A DNA stretch of 64,000 bases from assembly GCF_015453285.1 (NCBI RefSeq), contig NZ_JADLZT010000005.1:248001-312000 (forward strand), read 5' to 3'. Below the pieces are notes generated by a model, which saw only the letters and a list, made by a program, of their open reading frames with translations, did no database searches and had not been told where the DNA came from. Below are positions 42,534 through 49,896 of this stretch, piece by piece. This stretch comes from Lysobacter niastensis. Its GTDB lineage: Bacteria > Pseudomonadota > Gammaproteobacteria > Xanthomonadales > Xanthomonadaceae. The translations under genes and the position numbers were made by a program. Every line of letters begins with the position of its first letter. Position 1 is the first letter of the stretch.

Positions 42534-44582
42534 TCAGGCGTCGACCGTCGGCTCGACTTCGCGCGAGGTCTTGCCCTTGCCGGCGGTCATCGTCGGCGCG
42601 GCGTCGATGGCCTCGGCCTTGTCGATCGTGCCCGTGCGGCCTTGCGGACGCGCCACGCCGAGGAAGCGCTCAAGCAGGTCCTGCACGATCGGGCTCTTGC
42701 CGGCGAAGCCTTCGATCGACTTGCCCAGCGACAGCGCCTTGGAGAAGCTTTCGAACAGTCCGCCGTCGCCGCCGACCAGGTCGATGTTGGCGTTGCGCAG
42801 CGCCGAGGCGATGACTTCCGCGTTCTCCTTGGACACTTCGCGGCCGGCCTCGATCGCCGCCATCGCCTGTTCGAGGTGCGTTTCCAGCGTCATGCGGAAC
42901 TCCTCGTGGCTGCGTGCGGTATCACTCAGCGAATCGATCGCTTCGAACTTCGCGGTGAGGCCCTCGGCCTCGGCGGTGAGCTTCTTCACCGTGACGTTGG
43001 CCTCGGCGATGCCGACCGACTCTACCGCGGTGGCCTTGGCGCGGCCCATCTTCTCCTCGCCGTCGGCCTGTGCGGCGAGGCTCTCGGCCAGCACGCGCGC
43101 CTCGCTGCTGCCCTGCTTGTAGGTCGCCTCGGCCTTGGCCTCGATCACGCGTGCCTCTGCGACGCCGACCTTCTCGATCGCGCTCGCGGCGGCCTCGCGC
43201 ACCTGCGCTTCAGCCAGGCCCGGCGCGGCGGTTTCGGCCCTGATGCCATCGGCCAGCAGCTTCTTGGCGTCGGCCGACTTGGCAGCGGCGTCCAGTTCGG
43301 CCTGCGCAAGCGTGGTGATCTCGGTCGCGCGGAACTTGGCGGCGGACTCGGAGGCCTCCGCGTCCTTCACCGTGCGCACCAGGTTCTCCTGTGCTTCGGC
43401 TTCGGCGGCGATGACCTTGGCCTGGCGCGCGCGTTCGGCCTCGGAGACCACGCGCACTTCCTTGATGCGCTCCTCTTCCTGCGCCACGGTCTTGTCGATG
43501 GCGATGCGTTCGCGGGTGATGTTGGCGACGTCCATCTTGCCGGTCTCGACGACCTTGTCTCGCTCCACGCCCTGCAGTTGCACCTCGCGGTCGGTGGTGA
43601 CCTGCTCGAGCTTGCGTGCGCGCTCGACGCGCTCGGATTCGATCGCGACCGCTCGCTGGCGGTTCTGCTCGGCGACCTCAACCTCGCGCTGGCGGTTCTG
43701 GTCGCGGATCTGGATCTGCTCCTCGGCGGCCAGACGGGCCTGCTCGGCCAGCAGGCGCTGCTCTTCCTTGACGCGGGCCGTCTCGGCCTCTTCCCGGGCG
43801 CGGATGCTGTCGACTTCGCGCTTCTGGCGCGCCTCGGCCTCGGCCTGCTGGCGCTCCAGTGCCAGCGTCGCTTCGCGCGCTTCCACATTCTTCTTGGTGA
43901 TGGCCAGGCGCTCGTTCTGCTCGAGCTCGTTGGTCACCACGTTCTGCGCGGCGGTCAGCTCGGTGATCTTGCGGATGCCTTCGGCGTCGAGGATGTTGTT
44001 CTGGTCGAGCAGGTGCTTGGGGGTCTGCTCCAGATAGTCGATCGCGACGTCCTCGAGTACGTAGCCATTGAGGTCGTTGCCGATGATCTTGATGATCTCG
44101 TCACGGAACTCCTGGCGCTTCTCGAACAGCTCCGTGAAGTCGAACTTCTTGCCGACCGTCTTCAGCGCCTCGGAGAACTTGGCGTTGAACAGCTCGTCGA
44201 CGGCATTCTTGTCGGAAGCGCGGTCGGCGCCGATGGCTTTGGCCACGCGCAGCACATCGGCCTGGGTCTCGTTCACGCGCAGATAGAAGGCCACCGTGAT
44301 GTCGGCGCGCATGTTGTCGCGGCAGATCAGGCCTTCCTTGCCGCGGCGGTCGACCTGCAGCGTGATCAGGCTGATGCGCATGTGCTCGGCGCGGTACAGG
44401 ACCGGAATGATGAGCCCGCCGGTGAAGCGCACCTTCGGCATCGAGCTCATGTCGTTGACGATCAGGGCGGTGCCCTGGTCGACCTTGATGTAGAAGGCCC
44501 TGAACAGGCCAAACAGGCCCAGCATGACGACGAGCAGGATGCCCGCCCCGATCAGGAACGGGAGGATCAGGGACATGCTCAT
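42534..44582 (-). CDS. yqiK: YqiK-like flotillin (SPFH protein)
   Basis: 682 residues. An N-terminal membrane helix (ILPFLIGAGILLVVMLGLFGLFRAF, residues 4-29) is followed by an SPFH domain (about 35-240: 'IVNDMSSMPKVRFTGGLIIPVLYRAEHMRISLITLQVDRRGKEGL', 'LNGYVLEDVAIDYLEQTP'). A very long Ala/Glu-rich coiled coil with AAE, AEA and EAR repeats runs to about 560, as in flotillins. It forms membrane microdomain scaffolds. It lies 66 bp after the YqiJ-like gene, its usual partner. Typical length for the YqiK type. Confidence 0.94.
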   Translation of the reverse strand: MSMSLILPFLIGAGILLVVMLGLFGLFRAFYIKVDQGTALIVNDMSSMPKVRFTGGLIIPVLYRAEHMRISLITLQVDRRGKEGLICRDNMRADITVAFYLRVNETQADVLRVAKAIGADRASDKNAVDELFNAKFSEALKTVGKKFDFTELFEKRQEFRDEIIKIIGNDLNGYVLEDVAIDYLEQTPKHLLDQNNILDAEGIRKITELTAAQNVVTNELEQNERLAITKKNVEAREATLALERQQAEAEARQKREVDSIRAREEAETARVKEEQRLLAEQARLAAEEQIQIRDQNRQREVEVAEQNRQRAVAIESERVERARKLEQVTTDREVQLQGVERDKVVETGKMDVANITRERIAIDKTVAQEEERIKEVRVVSEAERARQAKVIAAEAEAQENLVRTVKDAEASESAAKFRATEITTLAQAELDAAAKSADAKKLLADGIRAETAAPGLAEAQVREAAASAIEKVGVAEARVIEAKAEATYKQGSSEARVLAESLAAQADGEEKMGRAKATAVESVGIAEANVTVKKLTAEAEGLTAKFEAIDSLSDTARSHEEFRMTLETHLEQAMAAIEAGREVSKENAEVIASALRNANIDLVGGDGGLFESFSKALSLGKSIEGFAGKSPIVQDLLERFLGVARPQGRTGTIDKAEAIDAAPTMTAGKGKTSREVEPTVDA

Positions 44583-44648
44583 TGCAACTTCTCCTTGTTG
44601 AAACGATTGGTGCGGTCTTGGGATGGGCTTGGTCGGGTGTCGCGGGCG

Positions 44649-45287
44649 CTACAGGTTCTTGAACTGCTCCTCGGACACGACGCGATAGGCGTGCCTGGCA
44701 CCGAGGTATTCGATCAGCACGACGCGGTCGCCGCGCTTGAAGCGAACCGGCTGGTCGTCGCGTATCTGCAGCACCAGTCCGGCACCGCCGTCGTCGACGG
44801 TGGCCTGGCCGTAATGGGTATCGACCGAAGGCGTGCTGACGATCGCGGTGCGACCGAGGATCGACGGCTCGGCCGGTGGGCGCAGCCGCAACAGCAGGCG
44901 GCTGAGCGGCCGCAGCAGCAGCGAAGCGACGATGGCGCCAGGCACCAGCATGACCACGGCCGCAGCGAGCCCAACCAGAACGCGCAACAGGTCCGGCAGG
45001 AGCTGCAGCAGAAGCAGGTGCACGAAGTACGTGCCGAGCCAACCCAGGAAGGCCAGAACGGTCAGCACGATCATCACCGGCACGCCACTCAGGCCGAGCC
45101 TGGCGATCATCGCGGCGATGCCACTGGCTTCGCCGCCGGTGTCGCCATCGCCGCCGAGCAGCCCGTCGGGGCCGTCGGTATCGATCAGGCCGGTGGCTGC
45201 GAGCAGCCAGTACGCGACGCAGACCGCAAGCACGATGCTGTAGAGCAGGGTGGGGAACGTCAGCGCGGTTTTCAGGAAGTCGATCAT
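44649..45287 (-). CDS. yqiJ: YqiJ-like membrane protein with OB-fold domain
   Basis: 212 residues: membrane helices near 8-32 (LTFPTLLYSIVLAVCVAYWLL) and about 70-125, then a C-terminal OB-type domain 'SILGRTAIVSTPSVDTHYGQATVDDGGAGLVLQIRDDQPVRFKRGDRVVLIEY'. This NfeD-like arrangement goes with flotillins, where it helps assembly of the scaffold. The start overlaps the pspA-like gene by 4 bp; flotillin follows 66 bp later. A Gly/Asp-rich loop 'GGDGDTGGEASG' lies between helices. Confidence 0.9.
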   Translation of the reverse strand: MIDFLKTALTFPTLLYSIVLAVCVAYWLLAATGLIDTDGPDGLLGGDGDTGGEASGIAAMIARLGLSGVPVMIVLTVLAFLGWLGTYFVHLLLLQLLPDLLRVLVGLAAAVVMLVPGAIVASLLLRPLSRLLLRLRPPAEPSILGRTAIVSTPSVDTHYGQATVDDGGAGLVLQIRDDQPVRFKRGDRVVLIEYLGARHAYRVVSEEQFKNL

Positions 45288-46033
45288 CGCGAGCCCTTCG
45301 GAGTGGTGCGTTGCCTGGTACGGCGCCCACCGGCCGGTGCGCCTGGCGGGCTTGTATCGGCCAGACGCTGGGCGAGCCGGTCGAGCACGAGTTGCACGCG
45401 TGCGTTGCGATCGTCGATGCCTTCGGCGAGCAATCGCGCGTCGAGATCGGCATCGCCGGCCGGCTCCACGGCGGCGCCATGTGCCGGACGCGCGGTGTTC
45501 TGGCGTCTTGCGCGCAGCAGCGACTCAATCGCGTTCTGCGGCAATGCCGCTCTGCCGCCCTGGCGTCCCGCCACGGTTTCCTGTGCCCTCTGCACTGTTT
45601 CGGCTGCGCGCAACGCGTCGAGTTGCAGTTGCAGCCGGCGCAAGCCGTTCTCGCTCTCCTCAATCAGGTGCCGCATCTGCGCGATGCGTGTGTCGAGCTG
45701 CAATGCGAAGGCCTGTTCGTCGTCGCGCGCCTGTTCCAGCTGCACGATGGCCGCGGCGACCTCCTCGGCCAGCGCGCGCTTGCCCGCCTGCAGGGTCGCC
45801 AGGGCCTGCGCCTCGCGCTGCACGATCGCGGCAACGGTGAGGTCGATGCGCTCCTGCGCGGTGAAACGCCCGGCTTGCAGCTCCGCCAGGCCGGCGCGCC
45901 AATCGTGGAGACGAGCGTCGCTGGCGCGGATCTCCTCGTCGAGGTCGCGTTGCGCCTGGTTCGGCAAGATCGATTCGCTGAGCTCGGCGAGTTGCTCCCG
46001 AACACGGCCGAAAATGCGGGCCAGCGCGCTCAT
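45284..46033 (-). CDS. PspA/IM30-family membrane-remodelling protein (YjfJ-like)
   Basis: 249 residues from ATG 46033, overlapping the DUF2170 gene by 4 bp. Start 'MSALARIFGRVREQLAELSESILPNQAQRDLDEEIR' is the amphipathic helix and first coiled coil of PspA/IM30. The long helical hairpin continues ('ALATLQAGKRALAEEVAAAIVQLEQARDDEQAFALQL', 'QMRHLIEESENGLRRLQLQLDAL'). A basic Arg-rich tail follows (GGRRTRQRTTPKGSR). PspA-type proteins bind stressed inner membrane as ESCRT-III-like rods. The second gene of the operon, matching yjfIJ order. Confidence 0.9.
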   Translation of the reverse strand: MSALARIFGRVREQLAELSESILPNQAQRDLDEEIRASDARLHDWRAGLAELQAGRFTAQERIDLTVAAIVQREAQALATLQAGKRALAEEVAAAIVQLEQARDDEQAFALQLDTRIAQMRHLIEESENGLRRLQLQLDALRAAETVQRAQETVAGRQGGRAALPQNAIESLLRARRQNTARPAHGAAVEPAGDADLDARLLAEGIDDRNARVQLVLDRLAQRLADTSPPGAPAGGRRTRQRTTPKGSR

Positions 46034-46662
46034 GCGGCGCCTTCCATGAGGAGGTCGTCCTTCAGGAAAGGAGCGTAGGCCTCGGCTGCGTTGAGTACGT
46101 TCTCGGCCAGCGTCTCGATCTCGAACAGTACGTTGGCAAGGCTGGAGCGCGTGTCCAGCGAGCCGAACATGATGTAGCAGGCGACGCCACCGATTACCTC
46201 GATCGCCATGTTCGAAAGCGGCAGGATCTTGTGAGTGCGCAGCACGTGAGCGTTGAACGCGGCAGCGTCTGCCACGTCCGAGAGCGGCCACATCAGCGAT
46301 TCGACCACGACCTGCTCGCCGCTGACGGCCACGAACACCGGCAGGTCGCCGTGTTCGTGCATCACCAGGTGCAGGCTGGGTTCGACGCCCTCGAGCAGCT
46401 CCAGCGAGACGTTGCCGGCCAGCGCTGGCCGCGTTTCAGCCAGAGCCGCGTGCAATGAGCGCGCGGTCCAGGCGCGGGCCGTGCCTTCGCCGAGACGGCC
46501 TTCGGCGGCGCCCGGCATGCGCAGGCGCCGCTCGACGGACGCCAGTTCCTGAGCGTGTTCCGGCAGGATCCAGACGTCTTTCTTGACGAAACCCTCGCGC
46601 CGCATGCGTTCGCGGAATTCGCGGACGTACTCGGTCGACGACTTGGGTCGAGGTCCTTTCAT
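46030..46662 (-). CDS. DUF2170 (YjfI-like) protein
   Basis: 210 residues, cytosolic. N-terminus 'SSTEYVREFRERMRREGFVKKDVWILPEHAQELASVERRLRMP', then 'LEGVEPSLHLVMHEHGDLPVFVAVSGEQVVVESLMWPLSDV' and 'HKILPLSNMAIE', the DUF2170 core. In enterobacteria yjfI precedes a PspA paralogue, as here. It is the first gene of the nine-gene operon; no Shine-Dalgarno is seen, and a palindromic element lies four bases before the ATG, so the leader may be very short or leaderless. Function unknown. Confidence 0.9.
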   Translation of the reverse strand: MKGPRPKSSTEYVREFRERMRREGFVKKDVWILPEHAQELASVERRLRMPGAAEGRLGEGTARAWTARSLHAALAETRPALAGNVSLELLEGVEPSLHLVMHEHGDLPVFVAVSGEQVVVESLMWPLSDVADAAAFNAHVLRTHKILPLSNMAIEVIGGVACYIMFGSLDTRSSLANVLFEIETLAENVLNAAEAYAPFLKDDLLMEGAA

Positions 46663-46665
46663 GAA

Positions 46666-46684
46666 ACTTACGGTAAGTATTACC
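46666..46684. promoter_or_regulatory. Overlapping palindromes at the operon start
   Basis: Two palindromes share bases: ACTTAC-G-GTAAGT (46666-46678) and GGTAA-GTA-TTACC (46672-46684). They lie 4 bases before the DUF2170 start and include TAATAC on the minus strand, a fair -10 candidate. A DNA-binding regulator acting at the start of the operon is the likely reason; none is encoded beside it. Confidence 0.55.
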
Positions 46685-47017
46685 TGAAAGGTTCGTCAAT
46701 GGGCTTTGGTTTGCGTTCCGACGAACGGCAGGGTGGGGCGGAGCGGTCCCAGTTCGCAAACTCACCCGAGAATCCGCACTTTCCTTGGGCAATTCGAGGA
46801 GGCGACTGGGGCGGCATGCTCGCCGTGTCGATGCCGCTTCGACGGCGGCGAGCATCAGGTTGCCGACGGTCTATGCCGCGTACTCGTGGACGGGTGCCTA
46901 GAGCCATTCCTTGCTCACCTTGTCCGACCGTTCTCCGCATCGCCACATTTCATCCGCGGTGTCGAGCTTGCAGCGCGGTTCGCACCGGGACGGAGGACGG
47001 CGCCCAGATGGCACAAA
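46685..47017. other. Gene-free stretch upstream of the operon
   Basis: No convincing gene. Open frames here lack ribosome sites and family resemblance, and one continues into the tRNA fragment. The stretch holds the upstream part of the DUF2170 promoter region and the original downstream flank of tRNA-Leu. Confidence 0.6.
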
Positions 47018-47047
47018 AAAAGCCCTGAAGTGTCCTTCAGGGCTTTT
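47018..47047 (-). terminator. Rho-independent terminator beyond tRNA-Leu fragment
   Basis: AAAAGCCCTGAAG pairs with CTTCAGGGCTTTT (13 bp, 4-base loop); on the minus strand it is followed by a run of T. It lies 8 bases past the CCA end of the partial tRNA and was probably the terminator of the intact tRNA-Leu before the insertion. Confidence 0.85.
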
Positions 47048-47054
47048 CGAATGC

Positions 47055-47112
47055 TGGTGCCGGAAGTGGGACTCGAACCCACACGCTTTTAAGGGCGGCG
47101 GATTTTGAGTCC
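47055..47112 (-). repeat. tRNA-Leu(CAA) 3' fragment: distal attachment site copy
   Basis: These 58 bases equal positions 48549-48606 exactly: the CCA end, acceptor 3' side, T arm, variable arm and anticodon arm of tRNA-Leu. The 5' third of the tRNA is absent. A truncated tRNA 3' end repeated beside a full copy is the classic att duplication left by a tyrosine-integrase element. It cannot work as a tRNA. Confidence 0.9.
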
Positions 47113-47149
47113 TTAGGTGATTCCTTGATAGATTAAGGCCTGGAGGCTG

Positions 47150-47310
47150 ATTTCTGCTCCGCAAAATGTGCGGTTTGGCGACGCGTAACCCTATGATTCG
47201 CAAAGATCCGCGTTGATATTGCGGAGCGCCAAGCGTCGGGATCGAAAGCGAGGCATTGCCTTCGCAGGCGGCCTACCGCGGATGTCGGCTATCGGCCAGA
47301 AGCGGACATC
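47150..47310. repeat. Short repeats inside the islet, left end
   Basis: ATTTCTGCTCCGCAA (47150-47164) recurs inverted at 48465-48479. TTGCGGAGCGC (47219-47229) recurs at 48377-48387, and GCTATCGGCCAG (47288-47299) at 48429-48440. Arms at 47281-47290 and 47301-47310 pair 9 of 10 (GATGTCGGCT, AGCGGACATC). They look like copies of a dispersed palindromic repeat family near both ends of the islet. Confidence 0.6.
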
Positions 47311-47350
47311 CACGCCGTCATCCGGCCTCTCCCGGCGCATGGGGACGCAT

Positions 47351-47620
47351 CTAATTGCCCTTGCATGCAACCGCGTGTTCGACCAACTCGGCTGTCCAAT
47401 CCTCAGCAAACGCATAGCACCTCTCGGTGACGTACTCGCTGCCACGAGCGTACACGGGCAACACGGCAGGACCGGACGCAATATCCGAAACTGTCGTACG
47501 CCATGCAGCCAAGCAGGCGTCCGGATCGGGATGCGTACGAATCAAAGCCCGTAGTGCCATCCGAAGGACAAGAACCTGAGCCTGCAAATCGCAAAGCGCT
47601 TCCTCCGTCAGTCGGTCCAT
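47351..47620 (-). CDS. Small hypothetical protein in tRNA islet
   Basis: 89 residues from ATG 47620, with GGAG 4 bases upstream. Helical start 'LTEEALCDLQAQVLVLRMALRALIRTHPDPDACLAAWRTTV', then a tail 'VTERCYAFAEDWTAELVEHAV'. No signal peptide, no known domain. An antisense open frame (47213-47554) overlaps but lacks support. Cargo of the tRNA-Leu islet together with Hsp20. Confidence 0.55.
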   Translation of the reverse strand: MDRLTEEALCDLQAQVLVLRMALRALIRTHPDPDACLAAWRTTVSDIASGPAVLPVYARGSEYVTERCYAFAEDWTAELVEHAVACKGN

Positions 47621-47648
47621 AGGCTCCACCAGCATTGAGGTGAAAGAA

Positions 47649-47672
47649 AGCGCCCCGCCTCTGCGGGGCGCT
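47649..47672 (-). terminator. Terminator of the hsp20 gene
   Basis: AGCGCCCCGC pairs with GCGGGGCGCT (10 bp, loop CTCT), just after the Hsp20 stop; followed on the minus strand by a T-rich stretch. Confidence 0.8.
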
Positions 47673-47678
47673 ACTAGA

Positions 47679-48149
47679 TCAGTTGTTGAAGGTTGATCCC
47701 ACCTGGATGCGGCGAGGGGTGGTCTCGGGACGCTTCGGGATCATGATCTGCAACACGCCGTTGTGACCGGTCGCTGTAATCCCTTCAGGGTCCGCGCTAT
47801 CGGGGAGCGCAAAACGGCGATGGAAGCTGCCGTGTTGGCGCTCGATGCGGGAGAAGCGGTCGCTTTCGTCGATCTCGCTCATACGCTCTCCTTTGATAGT
47901 GAGCAATCCCCTATCCATCTGCACATCGATGTTCTTGGGGTCCACGCCGGGAATATCGGCATAGAGGATGAAGCGGTCCTGCTCTTCCTTGATGTCTACT
48001 AACGGAATCCATTGGCTTGTGACGACTGACGATTCGTCCCTGGAGCCGCCTTGCAAAAAGTTGCCTTCAAAAAGGCGATCGATGATTTGGCGGACTGGGT
48101 CTGTGGTTCCCTGTCCGCCCCACTGCGGAAAGCGAGCCATCTGATTCAT
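47679..48149 (-). CDS. Small heat-shock protein, Hsp20/alpha-crystallin family
   Basis: 156 residues from ATG 48149 with GGAGAG upstream. The N-terminal arm includes 'DPVRQIIDRLFEGNF'; the alpha-crystallin domain runs from about 45 to 140 ('IPLVDIKEEQDRFILYADIPGVDPKNIDVQMDRGLLTIKGER', 'HGSFHRRFALPDSADPEGI', 'NGVLQIMIPKR'). A C-terminal I-x-V anchor (RIQV) follows. It is an ATP-independent holdase chaperone that binds unfolding proteins in the cytosol. It lies inside the islet bracketed by the tRNA-Leu repeat, so it was probably gained by transfer. Confidence 0.94.
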   Translation of the reverse strand: MNQMARFPQWGGQGTTDPVRQIIDRLFEGNFLQGGSRDESSVVTSQWIPLVDIKEEQDRFILYADIPGVDPKNIDVQMDRGLLTIKGERMSEIDESDRFSRIERQHGSFHRRFALPDSADPEGITATGHNGVLQIMIPKRPETTPRRIQVGSTFNN

Positions 48150-48499
48150 CGCATCTCTCCAATTAAGCGTTGATCTCCGGATGTGGTAGGTCCCATCCGG
48201 CCCGAAAAATAGCGCGCCGACGCGTCTTTTCAAGCGGGGGAAATAGGTCCGTTGGCGATTCTTAAGGGTCGTCAAAAATGCATAAAAATCGCACCCGCAG
48301 GAATGTCCGCTATGGGTCGAAACGGGCATGCGCCCGGCCGGCCGACTGAATGCCGCGCCGCGATGCTGCACGGGCTTTGCGGAGCGCGAATTCGCTGGGG
48401 AGGAAGCGCCGGACTCGGGGCACTCGTCGCTATCGGCCAGCAAGAGCGCCTCCCACCACCTGAATTGCGGAGCAGAAATTCAGGGATTGCGGAGCAAAA
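48150..48499. other. Gene-free upstream region of hsp20 with repeats
   Basis: No gene seen. It holds the hsp20 promoter region, an imperfect hairpin ATGTCCG/CGGGCAT (48303-48329), TTGCGGAGCGC (48377), GCTATCGGCCAG (48429), and ATTGCGGAGCA twice (48464 and 48486), matching repeats at the other end of the islet. No ROSE-like thermometer could be recognised by eye. Confidence 0.6.
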
Positions 48500-48524
48500 C
48501 AAAGGGCGCTCAAGGCGCCCTTTG
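48500..48524 (-). terminator. Terminator after intact tRNA-Leu
   Basis: CAAAGGGCGC pairs with GCGCCCTTTG (10 bp, 5-base loop). On the minus strand it is followed by TTTT, 25 bases past the CCA end of tRNA-Leu. Confidence 0.8.
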
Positions 48525-48548
48525 TATCAAAAAACCACTTAAAAACAG

Positions 48549-48635
48549 TGGTGCCGGAAGTGGGACTCGAACCCACACGCTTTTAAGGGCGGCGGATTTT
48601 GAGTCCGCTGCGTCTACCGATTCCGCCATTCCGGC
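48549..48635 (-). tRNA. tRNA-Leu, anticodon CAA
   Basis: 87 bases including an encoded CCA. The acceptor arms GCCGGAA and TTCCGGC pair fully; the anticodon stem GCGGA/TCCGC encloses the loop CTCAAAA, so the anticodon is CAA. The long variable arm (CGCCCTTAAAAGCG) is typical of Leu tRNA, and the T loop TTCGAGT is present. Its last 58 bases are repeated at 47055-47112. Confidence 0.97.
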
Positions 48636-48681
48636 GCGGGCGCGCAGTATAGCCGACGCGGCCCGAGCGCGGCAGCCGGGC

Positions 48682-49134
48682 TCAAAGTCCGCCGTGGCGG
48701 GCCATTGCCGCAGCCAGCACGAAGATCGCCGCGAGCAGGAGCAGTTCGAAGCGGACGATGCCGCGCATCTTCGCCACGTCCGCCGGATCTGGCAGGAACC
48801 CCGGATTGGTGGCCAACGCCTTGCGCCAGCGCAGGAAGCGCACGGTGGGCAGGATTGACAGCAGGCCGGTCAGCAGGAACGCACCGATCTTGGCGTGGAA
48901 CCAGGGGTTGTGCAGGTAGAAGTCGTAGCCCTTGATGCCGTACACGACGCGTGCGACGCCGACGACGATCAGCGACATCGCACTGAGTCCGTAGCCGAGG
49001 TCGATGCCGGCCAGTCGATGCATCGTGGCGCGGTCGAGCGTGCCTCGCAGCAGCACCGATTCGGCGACCAGCATCGCCACGATCGCGTAGAACAGCAGAT
49101 GGTGGAGTGCGGCGAGCAGGAAGTCGGTCATCAT
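48682..49134 (-). CDS. DUF2214 membrane protein
   Basis: 150 residues with four hydrophobic segments. DUF2214 marks: 'ALHHLLFYAIVAMLVAESVLLR', 'IDLGYGLSAMSLIVVGVARVVYGIKGYDFYLHNPWFHAKIGAFLLTGLLSILPTVRFLRW'. Inner membrane, function unknown; conserved His and Asp in the helices hint at a cofactor or proton path. It stands alone beside tRNA-Leu. Confidence 0.9.
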   Translation of the reverse strand: MMTDFLLAALHHLLFYAIVAMLVAESVLLRGTLDRATMHRLAGIDLGYGLSAMSLIVVGVARVVYGIKGYDFYLHNPWFHAKIGAFLLTGLLSILPTVRFLRWRKALATNPGFLPDPADVAKMRGIVRFELLLLAAIFVLAAAMARHGGL

Positions 49135-49256
49135 CGGCGCGAGCCCGGGGCCAGGGAGCCGGTGAGCTTACCCGCGGCGATGTGACGATGTATGTGACCG
49201 GGCGCTGGCTGTGCGCCAGGGCGCTTCAACAAGCCAGCTTCAGCCGGCCCGCTGCG

Positions 49257-49853
49257 TCAGGCCGCTTCGTCGGTCTTGAGTTCCTTGGCGACGCGCGCGA
49301 ACCACTCGCCGTCGTTCGGGACGAACATCGAGCAGGCTTCCATCGGCGCCTTGTAGATGTGCAGCGACACCGCCACCTCGCGATCGCTGGCGTTGCGGAT
49401 CGTGTGGTACTCGTGCGGCGGAATCAGGCTGCCGGCACTGCCGGGGCCGGCGTGCATGCCGCCGGCGGCGCGGAAACGGAAACGTTCGCCCTCGCGCTCG
49501 AGCAGTTCGTACTGGGTGATCTCCAGCTCGCCGTCCCACACGCCTTCGACGCACCACAGGCCGCAGTGATCGTGGACGGGCGTGCCCTGGCCCGGGCCCC
49601 AGGTCATCGCCACCACGCTGTAGCCGTGATCGCGGCTGCGGTAGATCTCGCGCCGCGCGTAATGGTCGTCGATCGGATCGTGCACGCACGACGGCAACTG
49701 CACTTCCTGGTCGCGGATCATGGAGCACAGCGCGCTGCGCAGCGCGGCCGTGACGGCGTGCTCGTCGCCGGCGCCGACCGCGGCGTCGATGGCGGCGACC
49801 AGCTTGTCGTGGCCGGGAAAATCGAGGTCGGGCAGCGCGTCGTTGGCGTTCAT
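49257..49853 (-). CDS. Cysteine dioxygenase-family (thiol dioxygenase) protein
   Basis: 198 residues, a cupin. The metal site HxH...H is 'PVHDHCGLWCVEGVWDGELEITQYE' and 'AVSLHIYKAPME'. The family oxidises cysteine to cysteine sulfinate or 3-mercaptopropionate to its sulfinate with Fe(II); which thiol is used cannot be decided here. It is cytosolic. It ends 43 bp from the start of neither partner but lies directly downstream of the MetX-type acyltransferase gene (43-bp gap), linking the pair to sulfur amino acid metabolism. Confidence 0.85.
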   Translation of the reverse strand: MNANDALPDLDFPGHDKLVAAIDAAVGAGDEHAVTAALRSALCSMIRDQEVQLPSCVHDPIDDHYARREIYRSRDHGYSVVAMTWGPGQGTPVHDHCGLWCVEGVWDGELEITQYELLEREGERFRFRAAGGMHAGPGSAGSLIPPHEYHTIRNASDREVAVSLHIYKAPMEACSMFVPNDGEWFARVAKELKTDEAA

Positions 49854-49896
49854 GGGGCGATTCTAGCGCGGCCGCTGCGTGCCGTTTTGAGTTGGA

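Noticed and set aside
42435-46049. 1204-codon plus-strand frame antisense to flotillin, YqiJ and PspA genes
   Set aside because: Shadow frame of Ala/Glu-rich coiled coils; the minus-strand proteins are recognised families.
46706-47092. Plus-strand open frame ending in a 'VPEVGLEPTRF' tail
   Set aside because: The tail is the antisense translation of the tRNA-Leu fragment, a common annotation artefact; no ribosome site.
47055-47112. A second functional tRNA-Leu
   Set aside because: The acceptor 5' strand and D arm are missing; only the 3' part is present.
47213-47554. 113-codon plus-strand frame inside the tRNA islet
   Set aside because: Overlaps the repeats and lies antisense to the better supported 89-residue gene.
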